A DNA stretch of 64,000 nucleotides from Bacteroidales bacterium (GCA_017882335.1 JADGPR010000007.1:1-64000); one strand, 5' to 3'. Positions 16,397-25,238 are shown, numbered from the stretch's first letter. Numbers and translations: made by a program. Notes: generated from the letters alone by a model not told the origin.

Positions 16397-16948
16397 CTAC
16401 TTCTGTATTTTGTTTGCCTGTTCACCAATTTTAAACCCAACTGGTTCCCTTGGTTCTTGTTTTGGGTGAACCAGCTCCCTGAGGGCCTGAAATACCAGTA
16501 ATAATTGATCAGAATGCTCATCCAGTTTTTCAAATGTCCGCCTTTCGAGATCGTTGATTTTTTCTGACAATTCCTGATGCACTAACAGTACCTCCCTTAG
16601 TTTCACAAATGCCCTCACAACATAAATGCTTGCAGCGATAGCTGTAGGGCTATTCAGAACGCTGGCCAGCATTAATGCTCCATGTTCTGTAAAAACGAAT
16701 GGTAATTTCCTGCGCCCTCCCCAACTTGATATCACAAATTGTGATATCAAGTCAGAAAGTTCTTCCTGTGTTAATTGAAACATAAAATCAATCGGAAAAC
16801 GATCTGTATTCCGTTTTACAGCTTGGTTCAAAACTCTTGTTTCAACACCATAAATCCTTGCCAGATCGCTGTCAATCATCACTTTCCTTCCGCGGATGAA
16901 GTAAATCTGGGAAATGATCTCCTCGTACCTTTGAACAGGTTCTTCCAT
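16397..16948 (-). CDS. ORF6N domain protein (phage antirepressor-like)
   Basis: About 183 residues. The N-terminal 100 residues match the ORF6N domain: IYFIRGRKVMIDSDLARIYGVETRVLNQAVKRNTDRFPIDFMF (shortened motifs: RGRKVMIDSDLA, VKRNTDRFP) and the FTEHGALMLASVLNS segment; the rest is a coiled coil. ORF6N domains occur in phage and chromosomal DNA-binding regulators. I favour the ATG at 16948 over the one ten codons upstream, since homologues begin near MxE....I. It sits between dnaE and dinB on the same strand and may be a later insertion, as repeats flank it on both sides. Confidence 0.8.
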   Translation of the reverse strand: MEEPVQRYEEIISQIYFIRGRKVMIDSDLARIYGVETRVLNQAVKRNTDRFPIDFMFQLTQEELSDLISQFVISSWGGRRKLPFVFTEHGALMLASVLNSPTAIAASIYVVRAFVKLREVLLVHQELSEKINDLERRTFEKLDEHSDQLLLVFQALRELVHPKQEPREPVGFKIGEQANKIQK

Positions 16949-17036
16949 AATGTTTTTCCACTTTAATCGGCTTTTCATTAAAAGGTAATACGATTATTCG
17001 CTAGAATAATGTCACCCCTGTGGGGTTTATAGGTAT

Positions 17037-17139
17037 TTTTTTTATTTTATTTTATTCGCTATTTCGCTATTTTTTTTCACTCACCAGCTCACCAGTTCGC
17101 CAGTTCGCCAACTCATCAGCTCGCCAACTCGCCAACTGT
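17037..17139. repeat. Tandem arrays overlapping the dinB stop codon
   Basis: TTTTATTTTATTCGCTATTTCGCTATTTT (described in units TTCGCTATT, 17054-17075) is followed by YTCRYCAR units of 8 bp (17079-17139; CTCACCAG, TTCGCCAG, CTCATCAG, TTCGCCAA). The latter runs into the dinB reading frame, and the TGA stop and last six codons (VGELAS) are repeat units. Confidence 0.75.
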
Positions 17140-18288
17140 ATTCACCGCCACGGCCCTCCGGATGATCTTCCTCCCATACTTTCCCCGGATCCGGTCCATC
17201 GCCTGGTACAGGTTGATCATCTCCACCGAATCCTCGAACAGGTCAATCTGCTGGCTGCCGGGAACCAGCTTGCTGAAACGTACCCCGATCAGGCGGATCA
17301 GCATACGGCGCTGGTACAGCTTGTCGAACAGCTCTTTCACAATGGGAATGAGGACATGGTCGAAGGCCGTGTAAGGAACCTGTTGCTGGATGGTATGGGT
17401 ATCAAAATTGGAATACCGGATCTTGACCGTCACGCAGGCGGTGAGTTTTTGCTGCTCACGCAGTTCATAAGCGATCTTTTCAACCATCTTCACCAGGATT
17501 TCCTTCATCCGGATAATATCGATCGTATCCTGTTCAAATGTAGTCTCCGTGCTGACGGATTTACTCTCCGAATATTGCCTCACCGGAGTCGTGTCGATGC
17601 CGTTGGCCCGTTCCCACAGGATGATGCCGTTCTTCCCCATCACCCGTTCCATCATTTCCAGGGGAATGCGGCTCAGGGTATCGATGGTGGCAACTCCCAT
17701 GGACCGGAGCAAAGGATAGGTCTTCTCCCCTATTCCCGGTATCTTCCGGATGGACAAAGGAGCAAGGAACGGTTTCACATGATCTTCCGGAACCTGCAAC
17801 TCCCCGTTCGGCTTGGCTTCGCCGGTAGCGATCTTCGAAACGGTCTTGTTTACCGACAGTCCGAAAGAGATTGGCAATCCTGTATTCTTCATGATCGCCG
17901 TACGAAGCTCGTGGGTCCATTTCAGCAGGCCGAAGAAACGATCCATGCCGGTCACATCGAGATAATGTTCATCGATAGAAGCTTTCTCATACAACGGCGC
18001 TTTTTCGGCGATGATGTCGGTAACCAGGAGCGAATAGCGTGAATAAAGTTCCATATCGCCCCGGATGAATACGGCATCCCGGCACATCATCCGGGCCATC
18101 TTCATGGGCATGGCCGAGCTGACGCCGAAACGGCGGGCCTCGTAGCTGCAGCTTGCCACGACGCCCCTGTCGGACATCCCGCCGATGATCACCGGCTTGC
18201 CTTGCAATGCAGGATTTTGCAAGCGTTCCACCGATACAAAGAAGGTGTCGAGGTCAAAATGGACGATATTGCGGTTGGCGGTCTTCAT
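17116..18288 (-). CDS. dinB: DNA polymerase IV (Y-family translesion polymerase)
   Basis: A 390-residue Y-family polymerase. Catalytic acidic residues: D12 in HFDLDTFFVSVE and D106/E107 in ASIDEHYLD. A helix-hairpin-helix (KIPGIGEKTYPLLRSMG) and little-finger domain follow. QIDLF (347-351) is a sliding-clamp binding motif. The length (390) is slightly more than E. coli DinB (351). It is the first gene of the minus-strand unit dinB-ORF6N-dnaE2 and diverges from the S24 repressor gene. Its last six codons and stop are formed by an 8-bp tandem repeat, and an inverted copy of the flanking AAATAGCGA array begins one base upstream of its ATG. Confidence 0.93.
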   Translation of the reverse strand: MKTANRNIVHFDLDTFFVSVERLQNPALQGKPVIIGGMSDRGVVASCSYEARRFGVSSAMPMKMARMMCRDAVFIRGDMELYSRYSLLVTDIIAEKAPLYEKASIDEHYLDVTGMDRFFGLLKWTHELRTAIMKNTGLPISFGLSVNKTVSKIATGEAKPNGELQVPEDHVKPFLAPLSIRKIPGIGEKTYPLLRSMGVATIDTLSRIPLEMMERVMGKNGIILWERANGIDTTPVRQYSESKSVSTETTFEQDTIDIIRMKEILVKMVEKIAYELREQQKLTACVTVKIRYSNFDTHTIQQQVPYTAFDHVLIPIVKELFDKLYQRRMLIRLIGVRFSKLVPGSQQIDLFEDSVEMINLYQAMDRIRGKYGRKIIRRAVAVNTVGELAS

Positions 18289-18325
18289 AAATAGCGAAAT
18301 GGCGAAATAGCGAAGTGAGATTGTC
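18289..18325. repeat. AAATAGCGA array abutting the dinB start codon
   Basis: AAATAGCGA-AATGGCGA-AATAGCGA-AGTGAG runs from the base next to the dinB ATG. It is the inverted counterpart of TTCGCTATTTCGCTATT at 17054-17075, so dinB is framed by inverted copies. A related stretch is at 35070-35092. Confidence 0.7.
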
Positions 18326-18339
18326 TTAAAAGGTCTTCA

Positions 18340-18655
18340 ATTTTCCTTTACCGCAAAGACGCCAAGTCGCAAAGAGTTAAAAATATTTTTTTCACATTTT
18401 CATATCTGCTATATAGCTTTTTGTAACTACCTAATTACCAATTTCTTTTTTCTCGCAGATTTTCGCAGATTTATCGCAAACCTGCCTGCCGGTAGGCAGG
18501 TTTTCGCAGAAAAGATCAGTATCTAATTTCTAATGACACCATCTGAATTGAGCAATCATAATGTACTCTGCGTGAATCAGCGAGAACGATTTTCATGTTA
18601 TCTGCTTTGAAGTTCCTGATATAATCCTCAGGAAATAACTTCACAATGATTTTTA
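18340..18655. repeat. Composite intergenic element, copy 2, with inserted palindrome
   Basis: Aligns module by module with 6221-6526: ACCGCAAAGACGCCAAGTCG unit, TAACTACCTAATTACCAATTT (TATCTACCTGATTATCAATTT in copy 1), CGCAGATT array, ATCAGTATCTAATTT stretch, CTGCGTGAATCAGCGAGAACG module, and a final ATAATCCTCAGGAAATAACTT. Exactly between TCGCAAA and TTTTCGCAG, adjacent in copy 1, copy 2 carries a 20-bp near-perfect palindrome at 18481-18500 (CCTGCCTGCC/GGTAGGCAGG). It fills most of the dinB to S24 gap; no gene is visible there. Confidence 0.75.
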
Positions 18656-18685
18656 CCATTTGAGTCACCTCTATATATTTTTTTC

Positions 18686-18716
18686 TTGACTTTTAATTTT
18701 ATTTGTTTTATTTTTG
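18686..18716 (+). promoter_or_regulatory. Promoter of the S24 repressor gene
   Basis: TTG at 18686-18688 and TATTTTTG at 18709-18716, 20 bp apart, match the Bacteroidota -33/-7 consensus. The leader would be about 52 nt before the ATG at 18775. Confidence 0.45.
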
Positions 18717-18774
18717 ATGCGTTTTTAATCATTATTCCGACTACAATATAATCATTTTATAAAAAACTGCAACT

Positions 18775-19578
18775 ATGTTTTTTCCTTCGAACATAAAATT
18801 TTTCCGGAAGAGGATGGGGCGGACACAGGATGATGTGGCGGTTGCCCTTGGGATGAAGCGTTCAACCCTGAGCGGATATGAGAATGCCATTGCCCAACCC
18901 GGAATAGAAGCCCTGGTTAGTCTCTCAAATTATTTCAGGGTAGCGATCGACACCCTGGTCAAGGTCGACCTCACGAAACTGCCCGAGAGTCAGCTCCGGC
19001 AGCTGGAAAAAGGTTACGATGTCTTCATCAAAGGCAGCAGCCTGCGGGTGCTGGCCACCACCGTAGGCCAGGATAACCATGAGAATATCGAACTGGTAAC
19101 GGAAAAAGCAAAAGCCGGATACAAGAGCGGATTTGCCGACCCTGAATACATCAGCATCCTCCCTACTTTCCGACTTCCTTTTCTTTCAAAACAAAAGAAA
19201 TACCGCACGTTCCAGATAAGCGGCGATTCCATGCTGCCCATTCCTGAAGGTGCCTGGGTTACAGGGGTCTTTGTCCAGGACTGGCACACTGTTCGCGACC
19301 GGGATGCTTGCATTATCCTCACCTCGGAAGAAGGCATCGTATTTAAAGTCGTTGAAAATAAGATCCGGGCCGAAGGGAAACTCATCCTTCACTCCCTGAA
19401 CCCGGCTTATGAACCTTATGAAATTGCGGTGAACGACATCCGGGAGATCTGGCAGTTCGTCAATTATATCAGTCCGGAAATCCCTGAAAATATAGCCGAT
19501 AATACTTACCGGCTGGCGCAAACGGTGAAGAAACTAACAAAAGAGGTAAAAGCAATCCAGACCCGGTTGAATCTTTAG
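18775..19578 (+). CDS. LexA-like XRE/S24 repressor-peptidase
   Basis: A 267-residue two-domain repressor. Residues 5-62 are an XRE helix-turn-helix (MGRTQDDVAVALGMKRSTLS). The C-terminal S24 domain has the catalytic Ser 152 in SGDSMLPI and Lys 191 in IVFKVVEN. An Ala-Gly pair (A114-G115 in KAKAGYKSG) lies at the LexA-type self-cleavage position. It therefore resembles a DNA-damage-responsive repressor that would cleave itself with RecA filaments. It diverges from dinB-ORF6N-dnaE2, and control of that unit is the likely role (inference). The C-terminal 25 residues form a coiled coil after the S24 fold. Confidence 0.85.
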   Translation: MFFPSNIKFFRKRMGRTQDDVAVALGMKRSTLSGYENAIAQPGIEALVSLSNYFRVAIDTLVKVDLTKLPESQLRQLEKGYDVFIKGSSLRVLATTVGQDNHENIELVTEKAKAGYKSGFADPEYISILPTFRLPFLSKQKKYRTFQISGDSMLPIPEGAWVTGVFVQDWHTVRDRDACIILTSEEGIVFKVVENKIRAEGKLILHSLNPAYEPYEIAVNDIREIWQFVNYISPEIPENIADNTYRLAQTVKKLTKEVKAIQTRLNL

Positions 19579-19952
19579 CTTCCGGATCTTTTGATTTCCT
19601 AACGGATGATAAAAGTGCATATATTTATATGCGATTATCACGCGATAATTTTCCAACGACGAACACGGTGCATTTCTGGCTATTCAGTACATTTGCAGCC
19701 TGTTCTGGTAATAAATTCAAAGGTTCAGTATAGCAGGGCAGGCTCTTTTTCGGTTTTTGAATGGATCATGATTTCATCCGGACAGGAAGGTCAATCCATT
19801 CAGTATCAATGATAAAATGATAAAATAATCAACCACTTTACACCATTACCTAGTATTGAAAATGGACTGGGAGTGAACCCGTAACAGTAAAATGATCATC
19901 TATTGAAAACTGAACACAGGGGTATTTTCTTAAATCAAACAAACAGAAAAGG
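19579..19952. other. Intergenic region with two small palindromes
   Basis: No gene seen in 370 bp. GCATATA-TT-TATATGC (19617-19632) and ATTATC-ACGC-GATAAT (19634-19649) lie next to each other after the S24 gene; they could form a 3' stem or a binding site. A TACATTTG box occurs at 19690 but far from the next gene. Confidence 0.35.
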
Positions 19953-20819
19953 ATGAAAATTCTCGTAACAGGAGGTGATGGGCAATTGGGAAGCGCTCTG
20001 AAAAAACTTGCCGGTAACTACAAAGATCATATTTTTACATTCATTGATGTCGGTGACCTGGATATCACCGATTCCTCCGGCATGGCTGCGTTCCTGGCCA
20101 CACATAAACCCGGTATCCTGATCAATTGTGCTGCATATACTGCCGTTGATAAGGCAGAATCCGAAACCGACCGGGCTATTGCAGTGAATGCGACCGCCCC
20201 GGGAGAAATGGCAAGGATCTGTTCGGAAACAGGAATCCGGTTGATCCATATTTCAACGGATTATGTTTTTGATGGAAGGAGCTTCAATCCCTATAAAGAA
20301 ACCGACCCGGTCAATCCCGTCTCTGTTTATGCAAAAAGCAAGCTGGAAGGTGAAACCCGGATTCAGAAACAGGTAGTAAAAGGCATCATTATCCGCACCT
20401 CATGGTTATATTCGGAGTACGGACAGAATTTTGTAAAAACGATCCTGAAAAAAGGCAAAGAACTCGGAAAATTAAGGGTTGTTTATGACCAGGTCGGCGG
20501 GCCTACCTATGCAGGTGATCTCGCCAGGGCAATTCTTGACATTCTGCCGGAAGTTGCGAATACCGGTTCCATGGAAGTATACCATTATGCCAATGAAGGT
20601 GTGATCAGCTGGTACGACTTTGCACATGCCATCATCGAAATTTCGGGAATCGCCTGTATTCTGGAGCCTGTCGAAACAACAGCATACCCCACTCCTGCCA
20701 CACGGCCATCTTACAGTATATTCAATAAAACCAAATTTAAAGAACGGTTCGGGATCGCTATACCATATTGGAGAACCAGCCTGAAGGAGTGTATCGGGAA
20801 TATGGTGGAATCTCATTAA
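19953..20819 (+). CDS. rfbD: dTDP-4-dehydrorhamnose reductase
   Basis: A 288-residue short-chain dehydrogenase of the RmlD type, which reduces dTDP-4-keto-L-rhamnose to dTDP-L-rhamnose with NAD(P)H. It has the N-terminal nucleotide-binding GGDGQLGSAL, the ISTDYVFDG motif, the active-site YAKSK, and GGPTYAGDLA at the domain linker. It opens a plus-strand operon (52 bp to the mutase, then 1 bp and 10 bp gaps). The other rml genes are not adjacent, so the precursor is made elsewhere or by genes outside the window. The product would feed surface polysaccharide. Confidence 0.92.
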   Translation: MKILVTGGDGQLGSALKKLAGNYKDHIFTFIDVGDLDITDSSGMAAFLATHKPGILINCAAYTAVDKAESETDRAIAVNATAPGEMARICSETGIRLIHISTDYVFDGRSFNPYKETDPVNPVSVYAKSKLEGETRIQKQVVKGIIIRTSWLYSEYGQNFVKTILKKGKELGKLRVVYDQVGGPTYAGDLARAILDILPEVANTGSMEVYHYANEGVISWYDFAHAIIEISGIACILEPVETTAYPTPATRPSYSIFNKTKFKERFGIAIPYWRTSLKECIGNMVESH

Positions 20820-20871
20820 TGCTGGAAAAGGACTGATAGAAATATTTTGACTTTTAAATCGATAATAACTT

Positions 20872-22614
20872 ATGAATACTGCTATTGATCCTACTGTTTT
20901 GAAACGAGCGAATGCCTGGCTGGATGGGAATTTTGATAAAGAAACAATAGCCATGGTCAGGGAGATGATGGAAAAGAACCCGGCAGAACTAACGGATGCC
21001 TTTTACCGTGACCTGGAATTCGGGACGGGTGGATTGAGGGGCATTATGGGTGCCGGAACGAACCGGATGAACAAATATACCGTTGGGATGGCCACTCAGG
21101 GCCTTGCTAATTATCTCCTGAAAATGTTTCCGGAGGTTCACCCTATCCAGGCTGCAATTTCATTCGACAGCCGCAACAACAGTAGTTTTTTTGCAAAAAT
21201 CACTGCTGAGGTATTTGCAGCCAATGGTTTCAGGGTTTTTCTCTTTGATGATATCCGGCCCACTCCGGAACTTTCATTTGCTATCCGCCACCTTAAATGC
21301 CAGACCGGGGTCATGTTGACTGCTTCCCACAATCCTAAAGAGTATAACGGTTATAAGGCATACTGGGATGACGGAGCACAGATGATCGGTCCGCATGACG
21401 TAAATGTGACCGATGAAGTTCAGAAGATCACTTCGGTGGAAGATGTCCGCTGGACCGGCAATCCCGAGAATATTATTGAAATAGGGAAAGAGGTTGATGA
21501 AGCCTATCTTGGCCGTGTTCTTGAGCTATCCCTCTCTCCCGAATTGATCCGGCTTCAGAAAAACCTGAAAATCGTTTATACACCGCTCCATGGCTGCGGG
21601 CGGAAAATGGTACCGGAGACCCTGAAGCGATTCGGTTTTGAAAATGTCACCACGGTGAAAGAACAAATGGTGGCTGATGGCAACTTCCCAACAGTACGTT
21701 CTCCGAACCCGGAAGAACAGGACGCGATGACCCTTGCCCTCGAAAAGGCGCGTGAAATTGATGCAGACCTGGTGATGGCCACGGATCCGGATGCCGATCG
21801 CGTAGGGATCGCATTGAAGAATGCCAAAGGCGAATTCATCCTTCTGAACGGAAACCAGACAGCATCCCTTCTTTTTTACTACATCCTCTATCGTTGGAAA
21901 GAGAAGAAGATGTTGACGGGAAATGAATATATTGTATCCACCATTGTCACCACCGAACTCCTGAAGGGCATTTCAGTAAAGTTTAGCGTCGGGTATTTTG
22001 AATGCCTCACCGGCTTCAAGTTTATCGCAGATGTGATCCGGAAACATGAAGGGAAGATGAAATACATCGTGGGCGGGGAAGAAAGTTTCGGGTACCTGAT
22101 CGGTGATTTTGTCAGAGATAAGGATGCCGTCAGCGCATGTGCCCTCCTTGCAGAAGCCGCTGCTTGGATGGCCAGTCAGGAAAAATCCCTTTTCGACCTG
22201 CTCATCCGCATCTACCAGGAACTTGGATTTTACAAGGAACACCTGATATCGGTAACAAAGAAAGGAAAGACCGGTGCGGAAGAGATCCAGAACATGATGG
22301 TGGATTACCGGCAGGATCCTCCGACCCATATTAACAGTTCAAAAGTCATCCTGGTCAGGGATTATCTGGTTTTGCGTGAAAAGGATCTTATTACAGGGAA
22401 GGAAAAAGTAATCGACCTTCCTAAATCGAATGTCCTGCAGTTCATTTTGGAAGACGGTTCCCGCATCAGCGTGAGACCTTCCGGCACCGAGCCCAAGATC
22501 AAGTTCTACTTTAGTGTGAAAGAGAACCTGGGTGGCAAAGAAGAATATGATCATAAGGATTTTATCTTAACTAAAAAAATCAGCGACATCATTGCCTCGA
22601 TGAAACTGAAATAA
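20872..22614 (+). CDS. Phosphohexomutase (phosphoglucomutase/phosphomannomutase family, PgcA-like)
   Basis: A 580-residue alpha-D-phosphohexomutase. The phosphoserine loop is TASHNPKEYNGYKAYWDDG; the metal loop is ATDPDADRVGI; the sugar-binding loop is GGEESFGYLIGDFVRDKD; the phosphate-binding loop is RPSGTEPKIKFY. This is the long subgroup that interconverts glucose-1-P and glucose-6-P (PgcA-like) or mannose phosphates. Sited in the operon after rfbD, it likely supplies sugar-1-phosphate for nucleotide sugars. One base separates it from the next gene. Confidence 0.9.
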   Translation: MNTAIDPTVLKRANAWLDGNFDKETIAMVREMMEKNPAELTDAFYRDLEFGTGGLRGIMGAGTNRMNKYTVGMATQGLANYLLKMFPEVHPIQAAISFDSRNNSSFFAKITAEVFAANGFRVFLFDDIRPTPELSFAIRHLKCQTGVMLTASHNPKEYNGYKAYWDDGAQMIGPHDVNVTDEVQKITSVEDVRWTGNPENIIEIGKEVDEAYLGRVLELSLSPELIRLQKNLKIVYTPLHGCGRKMVPETLKRFGFENVTTVKEQMVADGNFPTVRSPNPEEQDAMTLALEKAREIDADLVMATDPDADRVGIALKNAKGEFILLNGNQTASLLFYYILYRWKEKKMLTGNEYIVSTIVTTELLKGISVKFSVGYFECLTGFKFIADVIRKHEGKMKYIVGGEESFGYLIGDFVRDKDAVSACALLAEAAAWMASQEKSLFDLLIRIYQELGFYKEHLISVTKKGKTGAEEIQNMMVDYRQDPPTHINSSKVILVRDYLVLREKDLITGKEKVIDLPKSNVLQFILEDGSRISVRPSGTEPKIKFYFSVKENLGGKEEYDHKDFILTKKISDIIASMKLK

Positions 22615-22615
22615 T

Positions 22616-24652
22616 ATGAGGAATTCTCATCCAACCCGGTTTATGGAACTGCCGTCAGGCGGTGTGTTGAGGATTTTTTTCTCAATCTTATTCCTGTTGT
22701 TTCTTTCCCTCCCTTCGTGGAGCCAGGAAAACACGAAAAGCCTTAAGGATACGGCTTCTTTCGATACCATCACCGTGAGGAAAGGAACCTGGTTTAATTA
22801 CAAAGGGAAGTCTTACAAGATTGTAAAAGACACGGTTTTTGTCGTACACACATATGAAATCCAGGCGATTGACTTGAAAAATGAACAACGGTCAAAGACA
22901 TTTTATGATTCTGTTTACAAGAAATTCTCACGAAGAAAATTCCCCCAGATGTTATACGGACTGGCCTTTAAACCACCGGAAATTCCACCCCTGCCTGGAA
23001 ATTCGCACAAGGTCAAAAGCGATGTCCCGTTTGAACAATATAAAGGAAAGGTGATCCGGCATATCCGGATCGAAACGCTGGTTCCTTTTGGTACCACCGT
23101 CTACGACACACTGACAGATGCGCAAACCGTATCTGGTAAGGCCCTGAATGCGGCACATATGAGAACCCGATCCTGGGTTATCCGGAAAAACCTTTTCATC
23201 AAAGAAGGGCAGAAAGTGGATCCCTACCTTCTGGCCGATAATGAACGGAATATTCGCACCATGTCATTCATCGAAGATGTGAAAACCTACGTCACAGTTG
23301 CGGGTCATTCCAGTGATTCGGTGGATATTATCATCGTCACCAAGGATGTATTCTCGATCGGTTTTGATGTGATGTCGGCAAGTCCCAGCAACGTAGCATT
23401 CCGGCTTTACGATGGAAATTTTCTCGGGCTGGGCGACAGGCTCTCTACGAGTTATTCGTTCAAAACAAAACGGAAATCATTTTTTCGTCTTGATGGTGCA
23501 TCTTACTCCTACGACAATATAGCAGGGACTTTCCTCAACACGTTGATCACCTATAACCGGGATGACGTGGGAAATCAGAACATGGGGATTTACTTCAACC
23601 GGAACTTCTATTCCTTTAAAACCAAATGGGCTTTTGGTGCGGGATACCAGTATGGGAAGATGGTACTGGAAAAGATAATTAACAAAGATGCAAATGTGAT
23701 TATGCGGGAAAGCAGTTACTTCAGCGATATGAGCTTCTGGGGCGGACGGGCCATCCAGATCAGGAATACGGCCATTCCAACGCGCTTCGTAGTGACCGAA
23801 TCCTTCTTCCGCAGGTCGTTTTCTTCACGGCCCTGGATGTCGATCGATTCCAATAGATTGTATTACAACACCACCCGGATCCTGACGGGTCTTGCATTTT
23901 CAGCGAACAGTTATTATCTGACGGATTATATTCTCCATTTTGGAAAACCAGAGAACATCCCATACGGGAAAGCTTTCAAGGTTACACTTGGGCCTGAAAT
24001 CAGCAATTTTTATACAAGGTTCTACGGGGGTGTTGATCTCTCAGCAGGTGATTTTATTAATGGATTCGGATACCTGTCGGGCAGGGCGGTGCTGGGAGGA
24101 TATCTTTATCATAAATCCATGGAGGACTGTGTTCTCAAGATGAGCCTGAAATATCTGTCCCCCTTGTTTGTGACCCCGTATAAAAAATTCAAATTCCGGG
24201 GTTATCTCTTTTCTGATTACCGTTTCGGTTTCAATTTCCGGAAAAATAATCCCGATTACAGCAATATCAACCGTGACTTTCTCATCGACCAGGTAAGGTT
24301 CGACACCGTCTTTTATGGCAGAAAATCATTATCGGCAAGTCTGTCTGTGATCATGTACACACCGATGTATTTTTACGGATTCAGGTTTGCCTTTACATTC
24401 CAGGTGAAAGGTGGTTTCGTGGCTATCCATAAGGAATCCCTTTTTCACCAACCCTTCTATACCGGTGTTGGATTGGGGATTCTTATCCGGAACGACAACC
24501 TCATCTTCCCTCCTTTCCTGATCTCCTGTTTTTATTACCCTTCGATACCACCTGGAGTGCCCTGGTGGCAATTCAGGTTTGACCAGAATACAGGGATCAC
24601 GTTTCCCGACTACAATGTTACCATGCCCCAAACGGAAACTCTTCAAAATTAA
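22616..24652 (+). CDS. POTRA/BamA-like outer membrane protein
   Basis: A 678-residue exported protein with a signal peptide after a short N-terminal extension (SLPSWSQ cleavage region). Residues about 140-260 resemble POTRA repeats: FIKEGQKVDPYLLADNERNIRTMSFIEDV... and VDIIIVTKDVFSIGFD. The rest is predicted to be a beta-barrel with alternating aromatic strands. It belongs with outer membrane assembly/translocation factors of the BamA/TamA superfamily, but specific function is not clear. It lies in the envelope-sugar operon with a one-base gap from the mutase. Confidence 0.75.
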   Translation: MRNSHPTRFMELPSGGVLRIFFSILFLLFLSLPSWSQENTKSLKDTASFDTITVRKGTWFNYKGKSYKIVKDTVFVVHTYEIQAIDLKNEQRSKTFYDSVYKKFSRRKFPQMLYGLAFKPPEIPPLPGNSHKVKSDVPFEQYKGKVIRHIRIETLVPFGTTVYDTLTDAQTVSGKALNAAHMRTRSWVIRKNLFIKEGQKVDPYLLADNERNIRTMSFIEDVKTYVTVAGHSSDSVDIIIVTKDVFSIGFDVMSASPSNVAFRLYDGNFLGLGDRLSTSYSFKTKRKSFFRLDGASYSYDNIAGTFLNTLITYNRDDVGNQNMGIYFNRNFYSFKTKWAFGAGYQYGKMVLEKIINKDANVIMRESSYFSDMSFWGGRAIQIRNTAIPTRFVVTESFFRRSFSSRPWMSIDSNRLYYNTTRILTGLAFSANSYYLTDYILHFGKPENIPYGKAFKVTLGPEISNFYTRFYGGVDLSAGDFINGFGYLSGRAVLGGYLYHKSMEDCVLKMSLKYLSPLFVTPYKKFKFRGYLFSDYRFGFNFRKNNPDYSNINRDFLIDQVRFDTVFYGRKSLSASLSVIMYTPMYFYGFRFAFTFQVKGGFVAIHKESLFHQPFYTGVGLGILIRNDNLIFPPFLISCFYYPSIPPGVPWWQFRFDQNTGITFPDYNVTMPQTETLQN

Positions 24653-24662
24653 ATCATCCATA

Positions 24663-25229
24663 ATGGAAAGAAAAGAAAATGATGTTCCCCGGGATCCGGT
24701 TTACTCAAAGACCGTTCTTGAAATGCTGACCGTGGCAAATGAATATTGTTTATTCCTTGAGAAAGCCGAAAACTATGACCGGCAGGATGTCCTGCTCTTT
24801 CTCCAGAAGATCTGCCCGTTGATCTATATCAAGGCTTCGCTATTACCGGCTATCGAATTAAATGATGAAGATGCTGCTGAGCATTTTGTGACTGAAGAAG
24901 AATGGGAAGGGGTCTTCAACACCCTGCACCTGAAATTCGGTGAAGATGATCTTTACTATTTTATCGATCCCTATGAACGATCGCATACCGACGCGGTGAA
25001 AGCAAGCCTGGCAGAAAATTTTACGGATATCTACCAGGACCTGAAAGATTTTGTCCTTCTATACCAGAAACCGCGAAAAGTTTCCATAGAGTATGCTGTA
25101 TATGAATGTAAGCGGCTATTTGAGACACGCTATGGGTTTCGTCTCGTGAGGGCACATTCTGCACTTCATTACCTTCTTAATAAGGAAGGAGATAAAGGAG
25201 AGTTACATGATTTATTGGAGACGCTGTAA
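24663..25229 (+). CDS. DUF5063 domain protein
   Basis: A 188-residue, all-alpha, acidic soluble protein. I place the start at ATG 24663 because the upstream part of the frame overlaps the preceding gene and has no homologous look. The family signature is YSKTVLEMLTVANEYCLFLE...FLQKICPLIYIKASLLP. The family is common in Bacteroidota, with no known function. It is the last gene of the operon that starts at rfbD; convergent to the TPR lipoprotein gene with nine bases between. Confidence 0.75.
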   Translation: MERKENDVPRDPVYSKTVLEMLTVANEYCLFLEKAENYDRQDVLLFLQKICPLIYIKASLLPAIELNDEDAAEHFVTEEEWEGVFNTLHLKFGEDDLYYFIDPYERSHTDAVKASLAENFTDIYQDLKDFVLLYQKPRKVSIEYAVYECKRLFETRYGFRLVRAHSALHYLLNKEGDKGELHDLLETL

Positions 25230-25238
25230 GACGGAACC

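Noticed and set aside
17020-18042. A long plus-strand open frame of 340 codons opposite dinB
   Set aside because: It is antisense to a clear Y-family polymerase gene with intact motifs; the frame is a by-product of dinB codon use and has no recognisable domain.
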